From Streptomyces sp. WZ-12 (GTDB lineage Bacteria > Actinomycetota > Actinomycetes > Streptomycetales > Streptomycetaceae): DNA of 64,000 nt. Within the stretch, counting starts at the first letter, position 1, and every line of letters starts with the position of its first letter. The position numbers were made by a program, and so were the translations under genes. The notes below the pieces were generated by a model. The model was given only the letters and a program-made list of their open reading frames with translations, was not told the DNA's origin and did no database searches. Below are positions 37,015-46,036 of this stretch, piece by piece. The stretch lies in NCBI RefSeq assembly GCF_028898845.1, contig NZ_CP118574.1, positions 2,976,001-3,040,000 of the forward strand. Reading direction: 5' to 3'.

Positions 37015-37087
37015 TACCCCCGACCGGATTCGAACCGGCGCTACCGCCTTGAGAGGGCGGCGTGCTAGGCCGCTACACAACGGGGGC
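37015..37087 (-). tRNA. tRNA-Glu (CTC)
   Basis: 73-base cloverleaf, 5' GCCCCCGTTG, anticodon loop CTCTCAA giving CTC, T arm GGTTCGAATCC. CCA not encoded. Last of five tRNAs in the array. Confidence 0.96.
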
Positions 37088-37108
37088 CTTGCAGATGAGC
37101 TCTGCGAG

Positions 37109-37180
37109 CTGGCCTACCTGGACTCGAACCAAGACTAACTGAACCAGAATCAGTCGTGCTGCCAATTACACCATAGGCCA
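37109..37180 (-). tRNA. tRNA-Gln (CTG)
   Basis: 72 bases, 5' TGGCCTATGG, anticodon loop TTCTGGT giving CTG, T arm GGTTCGAGTCC. Acceptor TGGCCTA/TAGGCCA. Confidence 0.96.
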
Positions 37181-37196
37181 TGGTGGTGTAGACCAG

Positions 37197-37269
37197 TACC
37201 CCCGACCGGATTCGAACCGGCGCTACCGCCTTGAGAGGGCGGCGTGCTAGGCCGCTACACAACGGGGGC
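37197..37269 (-). tRNA. tRNA-Glu (CTC)
   Basis: Identical in sequence to the Glu gene at 37015-37087. Confidence 0.96.
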
Positions 37270-37331
37270 CCTAGCGATCCTGCGTGAGTGACAGTGGGTG
37301 CGACCCAGACTGCCTCCCCGGGAAGGATCTG

Positions 37332-37404
37332 TACCCCCGACCGGATTCGAACCGGCGCTACCGCCTTGAGAGGGCGGCGTGCTAGGCCGCTACACAACGG
37401 GGGC
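37332..37404 (-). tRNA. tRNA-Glu (CTC)
   Basis: Third identical copy. Followed by the same 21-base Glu-Gln spacer as the first pair. Confidence 0.96.
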
Positions 37405-37425
37405 TTTGCAGATGAGCTCTGCGAG

Positions 37426-37497
37426 CTGGCCTACCTGGACTCGAACCAAGACTAACTGAACCAGAATCAGTCGTGCTGCCAATTACACCATAGGCCA
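37426..37497 (-). tRNA. tRNA-Gln (CTG)
   Basis: Identical to the Gln gene at 37109-37180; first gene of the minus-strand array. Confidence 0.96.
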
Positions 37498-37506
37498 TCA
37501 AAGTGC

Positions 37507-37526
37507 AACCCCCGGAGTCGGGGGTT
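37507..37526 (-). terminator. Hairpin after the HAD hydrolase gene
   Basis: AACCCCCG / CGGGGGTT, 4-base loop, between the HAD stop and the tRNA array. Confidence 0.6.
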
Positions 37527-37589
37527 TCTCCTTGATCTGCGCTTTCCGGTCCGGGCCTTTCGGCCCTCTCGGGCGGCGCAGGAAGAACA

Positions 37590-38315
37590 TTACCTGATCG
37601 TGGAGGGTGCTCCAAAACCGATAAGCCCGCGCACCAGCTCGGGGAGCTCGGCCAGCCCGCGGATGCGGTGCACGCCCGGTGGCGGCGGCTCGTTGGCGCC
37701 CGCGCGGTCCAGCCATACGGGCACCAGGCCGGCGTCCCGGGCGCCCAGGCCGTCGAGGTCGAGCCGGTCGCCGACGTAGAGCACGTCGGCCGGTGGCAGC
37801 GCGAGGGCCGCGCAGGCCGCGGTGAACGCCTCCGGGGCGGGCTTGGCGTGCCCCAGGGCGTCGGCGCACAGGACGACCTCGAAGTGCTCCCGGATGCCCA
37901 GGGCCGTCAGCTTGCGCTCCTGGTTGGCGGTCGAGGAGTTGGAGAGCATCGCCTGACGGACCAGGGGGGTCAGCGCCTCCAGGGCCGGCACGGAATCCGG
38001 GAACAGCCGCCAGGCGGCCTCGTACTGGGCGACGTAGCGGCCGAACCAGGCGTCGGCCTCCGCGTCGCTCAGCGGGGCGCCCAGGAACGTGCGGGCGCGG
38101 GCCCTGCGGTGTTCCTGGAAGCCCAGTTCGCCGGTGAGGAAGCGGGCGAACTCGGTCTCCATGACCGCGCGCCAGCGGGCCAGGGCGGTCTCCTCGCCGC
38201 CGTACGCGGCCAGCAGCCCCTCGGTGCGCAGGTGTCGGAGCACGCCGGTGCGGTCGGAACCGGTGTAGTCGAAGAGAGTGTCGTCGAGGTCCCAGAGGAC
38301 GGCACGCAGGGGCAT
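37590..38315 (-). CDS. HAD-superfamily hydrolase
   Basis: Phosphatase-like enzyme, substrate unknown. 241 residues: motif I DLDDTLFDYTG (nucleophile Asp9/Asp11 region), motif II MLSNSS near residue 145, motif III Lys in GHAKPAPEAF, motif IV YVGDRLDLDGLGA. The C1 cap is helical. ATG 38315. Between gltX and the tRNA array. Confidence 0.93.
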   Translation of the reverse strand: MPLRAVLWDLDDTLFDYTGSDRTGVLRHLRTEGLLAAYGGEETALARWRAVMETEFARFLTGELGFQEHRRARARTFLGAPLSDAEADAWFGRYVAQYEAAWRLFPDSVPALEALTPLVRQAMLSNSSTANQERKLTALGIREHFEVVLCADALGHAKPAPEAFTAACAALALPPADVLYVGDRLDLDGLGARDAGLVPVWLDRAGANEPPPPGVHRIRGLAELPELVRGLIGFGAPSTIR

Positions 38316-38380
38316 GGTGGGAATCTTGCGGCCGGTGGGTGGGGTGGGGCAAGGGGGAATTTCGGCGGGTGGACGGCGAA

Positions 38381-38412
38381 CGGGCCCGGAAGCGCGGGGG
38401 CTTCCGGGCCCG
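38381..38412 (-). terminator. Terminator of gltX
   Basis: 13-bp stem CGGGCCCGGAAGC / GCTTCCGGGCCCG, 6-base loop, 24 bp after the gltX stop. Confidence 0.8.
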
Positions 38413-38435
38413 TGGGTCCCGTGGGTGCGGTCGGG

Positions 38436-39917
38436 TCAGCCGGCCAGCTTGGCCAGGGCCGCGTCGACGCGGGCGAGCGTGCGCTCCTTGCCGAGGATCT
38501 CCAGGGACTCGAAGAGCGGCAGGCCGACGGTGCGACCGGTGACGGCGACCCGGACCGGGGCCTGCGCCTTGCCCAGCTTGAGACCGTGCTGCTCGCCGGC
38601 GGCGAGGACGGCCTCCTTCAGGGGCTCGGGGCCGGACGCCCAGTCGGCGGCCGCCAAGTTGGCGCGGGCGGTGGTGAGCAGGGCCACCGGGTCGCCCTTC
38701 ATGGCCTTCGTCCAGGACGCCTCGTCCTCGACCGGCTCCGCGCGGAAGAGGAAGTCGACGTTGGCGGTGATGTCCGAGAGGACGGTGAGGCGGGTCTGCG
38801 CGTGCGGGGCGATGGCCTCCCAGGCGGCCCGGTCGAAGTCCTCGGGCTCCCAGTTGGCGAACGGGGCGGTCAGCCACGGCTCGCAGGCCGCGATGAAGTC
38901 CTTCAACTCCAGCCGGCGGATGTGCTCGGCGTTGATCGCCTCGGCCTTCTTGAGGTCGAAGCGGGCCGGGTTGGCGTTGACGTCCGCGATGTCGAACTTC
39001 TCGATCATCTCGGGGATGGTGAAGACGTCCTGGTCCGCGGAGAACGACCAGCCCAGCAGGGAGAGGTAGTTCAGCAGGCCCTCGGGGAGGAAGCCGCGCT
39101 CCCGGTAGAGGTTGAGGTTGGCCTGCGGGTCGCGCTTGGAGAGCTTCTTGTTGCCCTCGCCCATGACGTAGGGCAGGTGGCCGAACTCCGGGACGGCGGA
39201 GGCGATGTCGAGCTCGATCAGGGCCCGGTAGAGGGCGATCTGACGGGGGGTGGAGGAGAGCAGGTCCTCGCCGCGCAGGACGTGGGTGATCCCCATCAGG
39301 GCGTCGTCGACCGGGTTGACCAGGGTGTACAGCGGCGCGCCGTTGGCGCGGACGATGCCGTAGTCCGGGACGTTCTCCGGGGTGAAGGTCAGTTCGCCGC
39401 GGACCAGGTCGGTGAAGGTGATCGGCTCGTCGGGCATCCGGAAGCGGACGATCGAGGTGCGGCCCTCGGCCTCGTACGCGGCCTTCTGCTCGGCGGTCAA
39501 CTCACGGCAGGCGCCGTCGTAGCCGGAGGGCTTGCCGGCCTTGCGGGCGGCGTCGCGGCGGGCGTCGAGCTCCTCGGTGGTGCAGTAGCAGGGGTAGGCG
39601 TGGCCGGCGGCGAGCAGCTTCTGGGCGATGTCCTTGTAGAGGTCCATCCGCTGCGACTGGCGGTAGGGCTCGTGGGGGCCGCCGACCTCGGGGCCCTCGT
39701 CCCAGTCGAAGCCGAGCCAGTGGAACGAGTCCAGAAGCTGGCGGTAGGACTCCTCGGAGTCGCGGGCCGCGTCGGTGTCCTCGATGCGGAAGACCAACTG
39801 GCCGCCGGTGTGGCGCGCGTAGGCCCAGTTGAACAGGGCGGTGCGGACCAGGCCGACGTGGGGGTTGCCGGTCGGGGAGGGACAGAAACGGACGCGGACG
39901 GGGGTCGCGTTAGCCAC
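38436..39917 (-). CDS. gltX: Glutamyl-tRNA synthetase
   Basis: Charges tRNA-Glu (and, in organisms using GatCAB, tRNA-Gln). 493 residues from a GTG that overlaps the end of the FAH gene by 8 bases. HIGH-type motif [11 protein letters not shown] at about 13-23, KMSKS-type motif GNKKLSKRD near residue 255, C-terminal helical anticodon-binding domain. Placement beside three tRNA-Glu and two tRNA-Gln genes is functionally apt. Confidence 0.97.
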   Translation of the reverse strand: MANATPVRVRFCPSPTGNPHVGLVRTALFNWAYARHTGGQLVFRIEDTDAARDSEESYRQLLDSFHWLGFDWDEGPEVGGPHEPYRQSQRMDLYKDIAQKLLAAGHAYPCYCTTEELDARRDAARKAGKPSGYDGACRELTAEQKAAYEAEGRTSIVRFRMPDEPITFTDLVRGELTFTPENVPDYGIVRANGAPLYTLVNPVDDALMGITHVLRGEDLLSSTPRQIALYRALIELDIASAVPEFGHLPYVMGEGNKKLSKRDPQANLNLYRERGFLPEGLLNYLSLLGWSFSADQDVFTIPEMIEKFDIADVNANPARFDLKKAEAINAEHIRRLELKDFIAACEPWLTAPFANWEPEDFDRAAWEAIAPHAQTRLTVLSDITANVDFLFRAEPVEDEASWTKAMKGDPVALLTTARANLAAADWASGPEPLKEAVLAAGEQHGLKLGKAQAPVRVAVTGRTVGLPLFESLEILGKERTLARVDAALAKLAG

Positions 39918-40683
39918 GCTTGATCACCTTGTTGGTGAGAGTGCCGATGCCTTCGATGGTGACGGCGACCGTGTCGCCGACGTTGAGGGGGCCGACCCCG
40001 GCCGGGGTGCCCGTGAGGACGACGTCGCCGGGGAGCAGCGTCATCGCCTCGGTGATGTGCACGATCAGGTCCTCGATCGGGCGGACCATGTCGCTGGTGC
40101 GGCCGAGTTGGCGCTGTTCGCCGTTGACCGTGCACTGGATGGTCAGGCCCGCGGCGACCGCCGCCGGGTCCAGGTCCGTCTCGATCCAGGGGCCGAGCGG
40201 GCAGGAGCCGTCGAAGCCCTTTGCCCGGGCCCACTGCTTCTCGGTGCGCTGGACGTCGCGCGCGGTGACGTCGTTGGCGCAGGTGTAGCCGAGGATGACG
40301 TCGGCCACCCGCTCGCGGGGCACCTCGCGGCACATCCGGCCGATGACGACGGCCAGTTCGGCCTCGTGGTGCACCTCCTGGGAGAAGGAGGGGTAGGCGA
40401 GCGGGTCACCGGGGCCGATCACCGAGGTCGACGGCTTGAAGAAGGTGACCGGCGTCTCGGGGACCTCGTTGCCCAGCTCGGCGGCGTGCTCGGCGTAGTT
40501 GCGCCCCACGCCGATGACCTTGTTGGGGAGGACCGGGGGCAGCAGGCGGACTTTGTCGAGGGGGACCTTCTGGCCCGAGCGCTCGAACTCCGCGAACGGA
40601 TGTCCCTTGATGACGTCGAGTTCGTCCCCTTCGAGGACGCCGAAACCGACGGTGCCGTCGATGGAGAATCTGGCGATGCGCAC
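39910..40683 (-). CDS. Fumarylacetoacetate hydrolase family protein
   Basis: Likely a C-C hydrolase, decarboxylase or isomerase on a 2-oxo acid; substrate unknown. 257 residues from GTG 40683 ([10 protein letters not shown]), chosen by family alignment and an upstream GAGGGG; a GTG at 40725 is possible. [15 protein letters not shown] near residue 70, metal ligands in [12 protein letters not shown], and [14 protein letters not shown] near the end. Coupled to gltX by overlap. Confidence 0.92.
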   Translation of the reverse strand: MRIARFSIDGTVGFGVLEGDELDVIKGHPFAEFERSGQKVPLDKVRLLPPVLPNKVIGVGRNYAEHAAELGNEVPETPVTFFKPSTSVIGPGDPLAYPSFSQEVHHEAELAVVIGRMCREVPRERVADVILGYTCANDVTARDVQRTEKQWARAKGFDGSCPLGPWIETDLDPAAVAAGLTIQCTVNGEQRQLGRTSDMVRPIEDLIVHITEAMTLLPGDVVLTGTPAGVGPLNVGDTVAVTIEGIGTLTNKVIKRG

Positions 40684-40763
40684 GGGTTGCCGCTGCCCCT
40701 CATGATCACTGGCCGGAGTTGACACTCCAGGCTATCGCGGGGACCTGGGCGGGCCGCCGTCCG

Positions 40764-40949
40764 TCAGGCCGGGACGTCCTGCTTCGGGAGGTCGTTCAGG
40801 ACGGTGCGGCGGGGATTGGCGGTCTGGCGGGGCAGTTCGACGGTGTGCTCCTGCGCCTCCGGGGCACCGAGGTCGTCGGCGTCCTTGAGGTGGGCCAGGG
40901 TGGTGCGCCGCGGGTTGGCTATGTTGCGGAACATCATCGTCGTCTTCAC
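40764..40949 (-). CDS. Small protein (61 aa) with two ANPRRT repeats
   Basis: Function unknown. From GTG 40949 (GAGG about 10 bases upstream) it reads MKTTMMFRNIANPRRTTLAH and later RQTANPRRTVLNDLPKQ. The motif ANPRRT-x-L-x-x-L occurs twice, about 30 residues apart, separated by an acidic linker. No membrane or signal segment. It lies upstream of, and divergent from, the first conservon, with its own promoter region. The duplicated peptide could be a binding motif for a partner protein. Confidence 0.7.
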   Translation of the reverse strand: MKTTMMFRNIANPRRTTLAHLKDADDLGAPEAQEHTVELPRQTANPRRTVLNDLPKQDVPA

Positions 40950-41543
40950 TGCGGTATGCCTCGCGTCTGGTCGGGAAGAGTTGCCGAACGTTGCATTTCT
41001 GCGCGTTGTCGTTCTGCGCAACTGTGTAAAGCGTCAGGCTAAGCGCGCTATTCCCTGCGGATCAGCGGGAAACTCGGCGATCTTCCTGTGAGTTTCCTCA
41101 CGAAGGGTGTGACATATGCCGCATTTCCCATGATCAATATCCATGGTCGAAACGGACATTGGCGGATTGAACCGCACGTTCCGCTCCTGATCACCGCACC
41201 TGGGACAGGGGGTGTCGGCGGTCGACTCGCGGACATAAGTCCGAATTCGGCGGCGGCGTCTTCTACCGGTCGTAACGCGTTCCATACATTGCGTCACCCA
41301 TGTCACAGCGACCCGCTCCGCCCTTGTTGGAGATCCTGCACTGTGCTGGAATTCCACGGACCGCCGCACATTTCCGCCGGCGCGCAGGGCGCGAAGAAGC
41401 GCCGCGCGGTGGCGCCGCTCTCTCGGCCAGAGGGGGTGGCTCACCGGTCATCACGACCGCCTTGGGGGCTTCGCGGTCCCCTCCGACTCGACACCGTCCT
41501 GCCGCCCCGCGGTGGGACGCCTGGTCCAGAGGTTGCGACGCTA
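40950..41543. other. Long divergent region before the first conservon
   Basis: 594 bases of lower GC than the flanking genes at 40960-41330, with several AT-rich patches that suit promoters of cvnA and of the small repeat protein. A possible minus-strand zinc-ribbon gene lies at 41034-41285; the rest (41286-41543) shows nothing definite. Confidence 0.5.
41034..41285 (-). CDS. Possible small zinc-ribbon protein (83 aa)
   Basis: Weakly supported. The frame contains TPCPRCGDQERN and, 24 residues on, GKCGICHTLREETHRKI: two CxxC pairs plus His, as in zinc ribbons, which are unlikely by chance. The N-terminus is Arg-rich. The ATG at 41285 has no clear RBS, codon bias is weaker than in neighbours, and a rare TTA (bldA) codon lies two codons before the stop. 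A later Met (MSVSTMDIDHG) would drop the first CxxC. Confidence 0.35.
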   Translation of the reverse strand: MERVTTGRRRRRRIRTYVRESTADTPCPRCGDQERNVRFNPPMSVSTMDIDHGKCGICHTLREETHRKIAEFPADPQGIARLA

Positions 41544-44500
41544 GTGCAGGGACGTTTCAAGAGGGATGGCAACGCTGCGGCGGACCCGGAGCTGCGCGGT
41601 GAGACAGACCGCGGTCAGACTCCGGGCGAGGACGCCGCGGACGGCGGCAAGCCCAAGAACAGCCCCAGCGGGCCCGGCAGTCGAATAGCGCTGCGCAACT
41701 GGCGCATCAGCACCCGTCTGGTCTCCCTGCTGGCCCTTCCCGTCGTCGCGGCGACGACCCTGGGTGCCCTGCGCGTCAACACCGAGCTGGAGAACATGGA
41801 CCAGCTCTCCAAGATGCAGTTGCTGACGCAGATGACGCGGCAGGCAACCGAGTTGGCCAACGCGCTGCAGGCGGAGCGGGACAAGTCGGCCGGCCCGTTG
41901 GCCGGCACCGGCAACGTCAAGGACGACGCCAACGTGGTCGCCCCGCGCGAGGCCACCGACCGCGCCAAGGTCTCCTTCAACCAGGCCACCGACGACATCA
42001 AGGGCGGCGACGCCACGATGGCCGGTGTCCGGGCGACCGTCCTGGAGATCGGCCGCCAGCTCAACACCCTCAACGAGATCCGCGCCAACGCCTACAAGGA
42101 CGACAACAACGTCGCGCGGACCGTCAACTCCTACAACCAGCTCATCACGTCCCTGCTGGACCTCTCGCAGGACATGGCACAGGCCACCAGCAACCCGGAG
42201 ATGATCCGCTCCACCCGTGCCCTGGCCGCGTTCTCGTCGGCCAAGGAGTACGCGTCGATCCAGCGCGCCCTGGTCAGTGCCGGCCTGGCGCACTCCGGCG
42301 GCCCGCAGCTCTCCGCCAACGACCGGCAGGCCGGCCGCACCGCAGAGGACGACGAGAAGGCCGCCCGGGACCGCTTCTCGCAGATCTACAGCGGCAACGC
42401 CGGCGCGCTCACCAGCGGCCTGGACGGCCACAACGACGAGATCAAGGCCGCCTCCGCGTTCGCGCACCGCGTCTTCGTCACCGGCGGCGGCATCCGCAGC
42501 CAGGACTACAAGTACCTGGACTGGTACGACTCGGACACCGTCAAGATCGACGAGATGTCGCGGATCGAGGACACCCTGCTGTCCGAGATGGACCAGAAGG
42601 CCCGCGAGCTGCGCAACACCGCGACCCAGGACGCCATCCTCAACGGTGCGGTGATCCTGCTGGTCCTCGGCGTCTCGCTGGTCGGCGCGTTCGTCGTGGC
42701 CCGCTCCATGGTCCGGTCGCTGCGCCGCCTCCAGGACACCGCGCAGCGGGTCTCCCAGGACCGACTGCCCGAACTGGTCAAGCAGCTCTCGGAGTCGGAC
42801 CCGCAGGACGTCGACACCTCCGTCGAGTCGGTCGGTGTGCACAGCCGGGACGAGATCGGCCGGGTGGCCGCGGCCTTCGACGAGGTGCACCGCGAGGCGG
42901 TCCGGCTGGCGTCCGAGCAGGCGCTGCTGCGGGGCAACGTCAACGCGATGTTCACCAACCTCTCGCGCCGCTCCCAAGGCCTGATTCAGCGTCAGCTCTC
43001 GCTGATCTCCGAACTGGAGTCCCGTGAGGCCGACCCGGACCAGCTCTCCTCGCTCTTCAAGCTGGACCACCTCGCGACCCGTATGCGCCGGAACGGCGAG
43101 AACCTGCTGGTCCTCGCCGGTGAGGAGCCGGGTCGCCGGTGGACCCGCCCGGTCCCGCTGGTCGACGTGCTCCGCGCCGCCGCGTCCGAGGTGGAGCAGT
43201 ACGAGCGGATCGAGCTGAACGCGGTCCCGCAGACCGAGGTCGCCGGCCGGGTCGTCAACGACCTGGTGCACCTCCTCGCCGAACTGCTGGAGAACGCCAC
43301 CTCGTTCTCCTCGCCGCAGACCAAGGTCAAGGTGACCGGTCACGCGCTGCCCGACGGCCGCGTCCTGGTCGAGATCCACGACACCGGCATCGGCCTCTCC
43401 CCCGAGGACCTGTCGGCGATCAACGAGCGGCTGGCCAGCCCGCCGACCGTGGACGTCTCGGTCTCCCGGCGGATGGGCCTGTTCGTGGTCGGCCGGCTGT
43501 CGCTGCGGCACGGCATCCGCATCCAGCTGCGGCCCTCCGACTCCGGCGGCACCACCGCCCTGGTCATGCTGCCGGTCGACGTCGCCCAGGGCGGCAAGAA
43601 GCCGGCGCCGAGCACCGCCAAGAGCCCCTCGGAGAGCGGTGGCACGCCCACCAGCCGGCTCGCCGGGCTCCAGCCGCGCGGCCAGGTCGGCTCCGGCCCG
43701 GGCGGGCGGCCCCCGCTGCCCGGCCGCGGCGGCCCCGGTGGTGCCCCCAACGCCTTCGGTGCGCCGGCGCCCGGCGGGCGCAACACCGCACCGTCCGCCC
43801 CGGCGGCCGGCGGCGAGGCCCGCCCGGCCGGCGACGGCTCCCGGCCCGCGCTGCCGGTCCGCGGCGTGGACGCGAGCCGCGGCGCCGAGGAGGCCCGCAC
43901 CCCGACCGTGGCCCCGCCCGCCGGCCTGCCCCCGCGCGAGGAGCGCCCGCAGTTGCCGACCCGGCAGTCGGGCCCGGCGGCCGAACTCCCGGGCGGCGGC
44001 GCCGGATCGACCCCCGCGGACCCCGCGCGGCCGGACGACGCCCCGCTGGGCGTGCGCCGGGACCGCGGCGCCGACGACGACTGGCCGCTGGCGCCCCGCG
44101 AGGCCCAGGACCGCCCGCGCGGCCACGAGGAGCCCGAGGTCACCGACCCCTTCCGGCGGCCCGCGCCGGCCGCCGGCCCCGGCGACACCGCCGCGTTCCC
44201 CCGGCCCGACTTCGGCGGACCACGACCGGGCACCACGCCGAACGACGCCCCGGCCACCACCGGCCTCGAGCCGGTCCGGGCACCCGGCGACACCGGGCAG
44301 TTCCCGCAACCCGACGCGCACACCGGCCAGTTCGCGCGACCCGCGCAGGACACCGGGCAGCACCCGCGCCCCGACGCCGACACCGGGCAGTTCGACACGG
44401 GACAGTTCGACACCGGGCAGTTCGACGCCGGGCAGTTCGACGCCGGGCAGTTGGAGACCACCGGGCAGTTCCCGCACCCCGAGAGCGAGCCGACCGGTCG

Positions 44501-45089
44501 GGCGCCGCGGCCCCAGGCCGGTCGGTCCCCGGCGGGCGAGGCCCCGCTCGGCGGCGACCCGTTGCGCGACCCGCTCGACGGTGCCCCGAGCGACGGCGCC
44601 GGCGACACCCGCACCCCGATCTTCGACACCATCGAGTCCAACTGGTTCAACACCCCGGCCGCCGCGGCCGCGGGTGTGCCGCCGCTGCCGCGCCGCGGCG
44701 CCCCCGAGGACGGCGGGACGCCGGACGGGGCGTCGAACGGCGGCGCCCCGGTCGACGGTGCCCGCCCGGGCACCCCGGCCGACGCGAACGCGCAGTGGCG
44801 GACCTCGCCGAACGACGAGGTGTGGCGGCAGGCCGAGCAGGTCCGCCAGCCGGCCTCGGGCGGGGTCACCACGTCCGGGCTGCCCCGCCGGGTGCCGCGC
44901 GCCAACCTGGTCGCCGGCACCGCGCAGCAGCAGCCCCCGCAGGGCGGTCCGCAGGTCTCCCGCGCACCCAGTGACGTGCGCGGCCGGCTGACCAATCTCC
45001 GCCGGGGCATCCAGCAGGGCCGGCAGGCCGGGACGTCGTCCACCGGCACCCACGGCACTGTCGATCCCACTCACCAGCAGGAGCGTTAG
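41544..45089 (+). CDS. cvnA: CvnA: nitrate/nitrite-sensor-type histidine kinase-like protein (conservon 1)
   Basis: Membrane sensor of a conservon. 1181 residues from GTG 41544 (VQGRFKRDGNAAAD): TM1 at about 58-80, extracytoplasmic NIT-type helical sensor (80-363), TM2 at about 364-388, HAMP (388-450), a dimerisation region with LRGNVNAMFTNLSRRSQGL, and an HATPase_c domain with ELLENATSFSSP near 580 and DTGIGL near 613. A usual H-box His is not obvious. The last 480 residues are Pro/Gly-rich, with about ten (D)TGQF-like repeats at 44283-44475, ending in the conserved GLPRRVPRANLVAGTAQQ and VRGRLTNLRRGIQQGR. cvnB starts directly after the stop (TAG-TTG). Confidence 0.93.
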   Translation: MQGRFKRDGNAAADPELRGETDRGQTPGEDAADGGKPKNSPSGPGSRIALRNWRISTRLVSLLALPVVAATTLGALRVNTELENMDQLSKMQLLTQMTRQATELANALQAERDKSAGPLAGTGNVKDDANVVAPREATDRAKVSFNQATDDIKGGDATMAGVRATVLEIGRQLNTLNEIRANAYKDDNNVARTVNSYNQLITSLLDLSQDMAQATSNPEMIRSTRALAAFSSAKEYASIQRALVSAGLAHSGGPQLSANDRQAGRTAEDDEKAARDRFSQIYSGNAGALTSGLDGHNDEIKAASAFAHRVFVTGGGIRSQDYKYLDWYDSDTVKIDEMSRIEDTLLSEMDQKARELRNTATQDAILNGAVILLVLGVSLVGAFVVARSMVRSLRRLQDTAQRVSQDRLPELVKQLSESDPQDVDTSVESVGVHSRDEIGRVAAAFDEVHREAVRLASEQALLRGNVNAMFTNLSRRSQGLIQRQLSLISELESREADPDQLSSLFKLDHLATRMRRNGENLLVLAGEEPGRRWTRPVPLVDVLRAAASEVEQYERIELNAVPQTEVAGRVVNDLVHLLAELLENATSFSSPQTKVKVTGHALPDGRVLVEIHDTGIGLSPEDLSAINERLASPPTVDVSVSRRMGLFVVGRLSLRHGIRIQLRPSDSGGTTALVMLPVDVAQGGKKPAPSTAKSPSESGGTPTSRLAGLQPRGQVGSGPGGRPPLPGRGGPGGAPNAFGAPAPGGRNTAPSAPAAGGEARPAGDGSRPALPVRGVDASRGAEEARTPTVAPPAGLPPREERPQLPTRQSGPAAELPGGGAGSTPADPARPDDAPLGVRRDRGADDDWPLAPREAQDRPRGHEEPEVTDPFRRPAPAAGPGDTAAFPRPDFGGPRPGTTPNDAPATTGLEPVRAPGDTGQFPQPDAHTGQFARPAQDTGQHPRPDADTGQFDTGQFDTGQFDAGQFDAGQLETTGQFPHPESEPTGRAPRPQAGRSPAGEAPLGGDPLRDPLDGAPSDGAGDTRTPIFDTIESNWFNTPAAAAAGVPPLPRRGAPEDGGTPDGASNGGAPVDGARPGTPADANAQWRTSPNDEVWRQAEQVRQPASGGVTTSGLPRRVPRANLVAGTAQQQPPQGGPQVSRAPSDVRGRLTNLRRGIQQGRQAGTSSTGTHGTVDPTHQQER

Positions 45090-45512
45090 TTGAGTCCGAT
45101 GAGCCAGGCGGCGCAGAATCTGAACTGGTTGATCACCAACTTCGTGGAGAACACCCCCGGGGTGTCCCACACGGTGGTGGTCTCCGCGGACGGACTGCTC
45201 CTCGCGATGTCCGAGGGCTTCCCCCGCGACCGCGCCGATCAACTGGCGGCCGTGGCCTCCGGGTTGACGTCGCTCACCTCCGGCGCGTCCCGCATCTTCG
45301 AGGGCGGGACCGTCAACCAGACCGTGGTGGAGATGGAGCGTGGTTTCCTCTTCATCATGTCCGTCTCCGACGGATCGTCGCTGGCCGTCCTGGCGCACCC
45401 CGAGTGCGACATCGGCCTCGTCGGTTACGAGATGGCCCTGTTGGTCGACCGCGCGGGCACCGTCCTGACGCCCGACCTCCGCGCAGAACTGCAGGGCAGC
45501 CTGCTGAGCTGA
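45090..45512 (+). CDS. cvnB: CvnB: roadblock/LC7-domain protein (conservon 1)
   Basis: Likely GAP- or scaffold-like partner of the CvnD GTPase. 140 residues, a complete roadblock/LC7 fold: QAAQNLNWLITNFVENTPGV, VSADGLLLAMSEGFPRDRAD, MERGFLFIMSVSDGSSLAVLA. TTG 45090 is chosen since GGAG lies 6 bases before it; ATG 45099 is the alternative. It differs from the second CvnB at only two residues. Confidence 0.94.
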   Translation: MSPMSQAAQNLNWLITNFVENTPGVSHTVVVSADGLLLAMSEGFPRDRADQLAAVASGLTSLTSGASRIFEGGTVNQTVVEMERGFLFIMSVSDGSSLAVLAHPECDIGLVGYEMALLVDRAGTVLTPDLRAELQGSLLS

Positions 45513-45625
45513 GTGCCCGCGGCGTCCGCAGCGCCGCACCGCACCCGGTGACCCCTCATCCATCCGAGCCGCACCCCCCACCGGCCCAACCCCGACGACC
45601 GACTGTTGTCCCGTCCGGAGGACCC

Positions 45626-46036
45626 ATGACCCCGCCACCCGCCACTTCCGGCCCGTACGGTGCCTACAGCTCAGCGCCGTACGGGAGCGAAGGTGACCAG
45701 CCGTTGGTGCGCCCGTACGCCATGACCGGAGGCCGGACCCGGCCGCGCTACCAGCTCGCCATAGAGGCGCTGGTCAGCACCACGGCCGACCCGTCCCAGT
45801 TGCCCGGTCTGCTGCCCGAACACCAGCGGATCTGCCACCTGTGCCGCGAGGTGAAGTCGGTGGCGGAGGTCTCCGCGCTGCTGCACATCCCGCTCGGAGT
45901 GGCCCGGATCCTGGTGGCGGACCTGGCGGAGGCCGGGATGGTGGCGATCCACCAGCCGGGCGGCAGCGGCGAGGCGGGCGGCACGCCGGACGTGACGCTG
46001 CTGGAGAGGGTGCTCAGTGGACTTCGCAAGCTCTAG
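45626..46036 (+). CDS. cvnC: CvnC: DUF742 protein (conservon 1)
   Basis: 136 residues from ATG 45626 (CCGGAGGACCC upstream). Short disordered start, then the DUF742 core LVRPYAMTGGRTRPRYQLAI, QRICHLCREVKSVAEVSALL, PLGVARILVADLAEAGMVAI, a probable winged helix. Its end overlaps cvnD by 20 bases, so expression is coupled. A 113-bp gap separates it from cvnB. Confidence 0.93.
   Translation: MTPPPATSGPYGAYSSAPYGSEGDQPLVRPYAMTGGRTRPRYQLAIEALVSTTADPSQLPGLLPEHQRICHLCREVKSVAEVSALLHIPLGVARILVADLAEAGMVAIHQPGGSGEAGGTPDVTLLERVLSGLRKL

Noticed and set aside
37015..37497. Evenly repeated blocks as a CRISPR array
   Set aside because: The repeats fold as tRNA-Glu and tRNA-Gln with correct anticodons.
41541..45638. 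A 1365-codon minus-strand frame opposite cvnA
   Set aside because: Antisense shadow created by high third-position GC; no recognisable domains.
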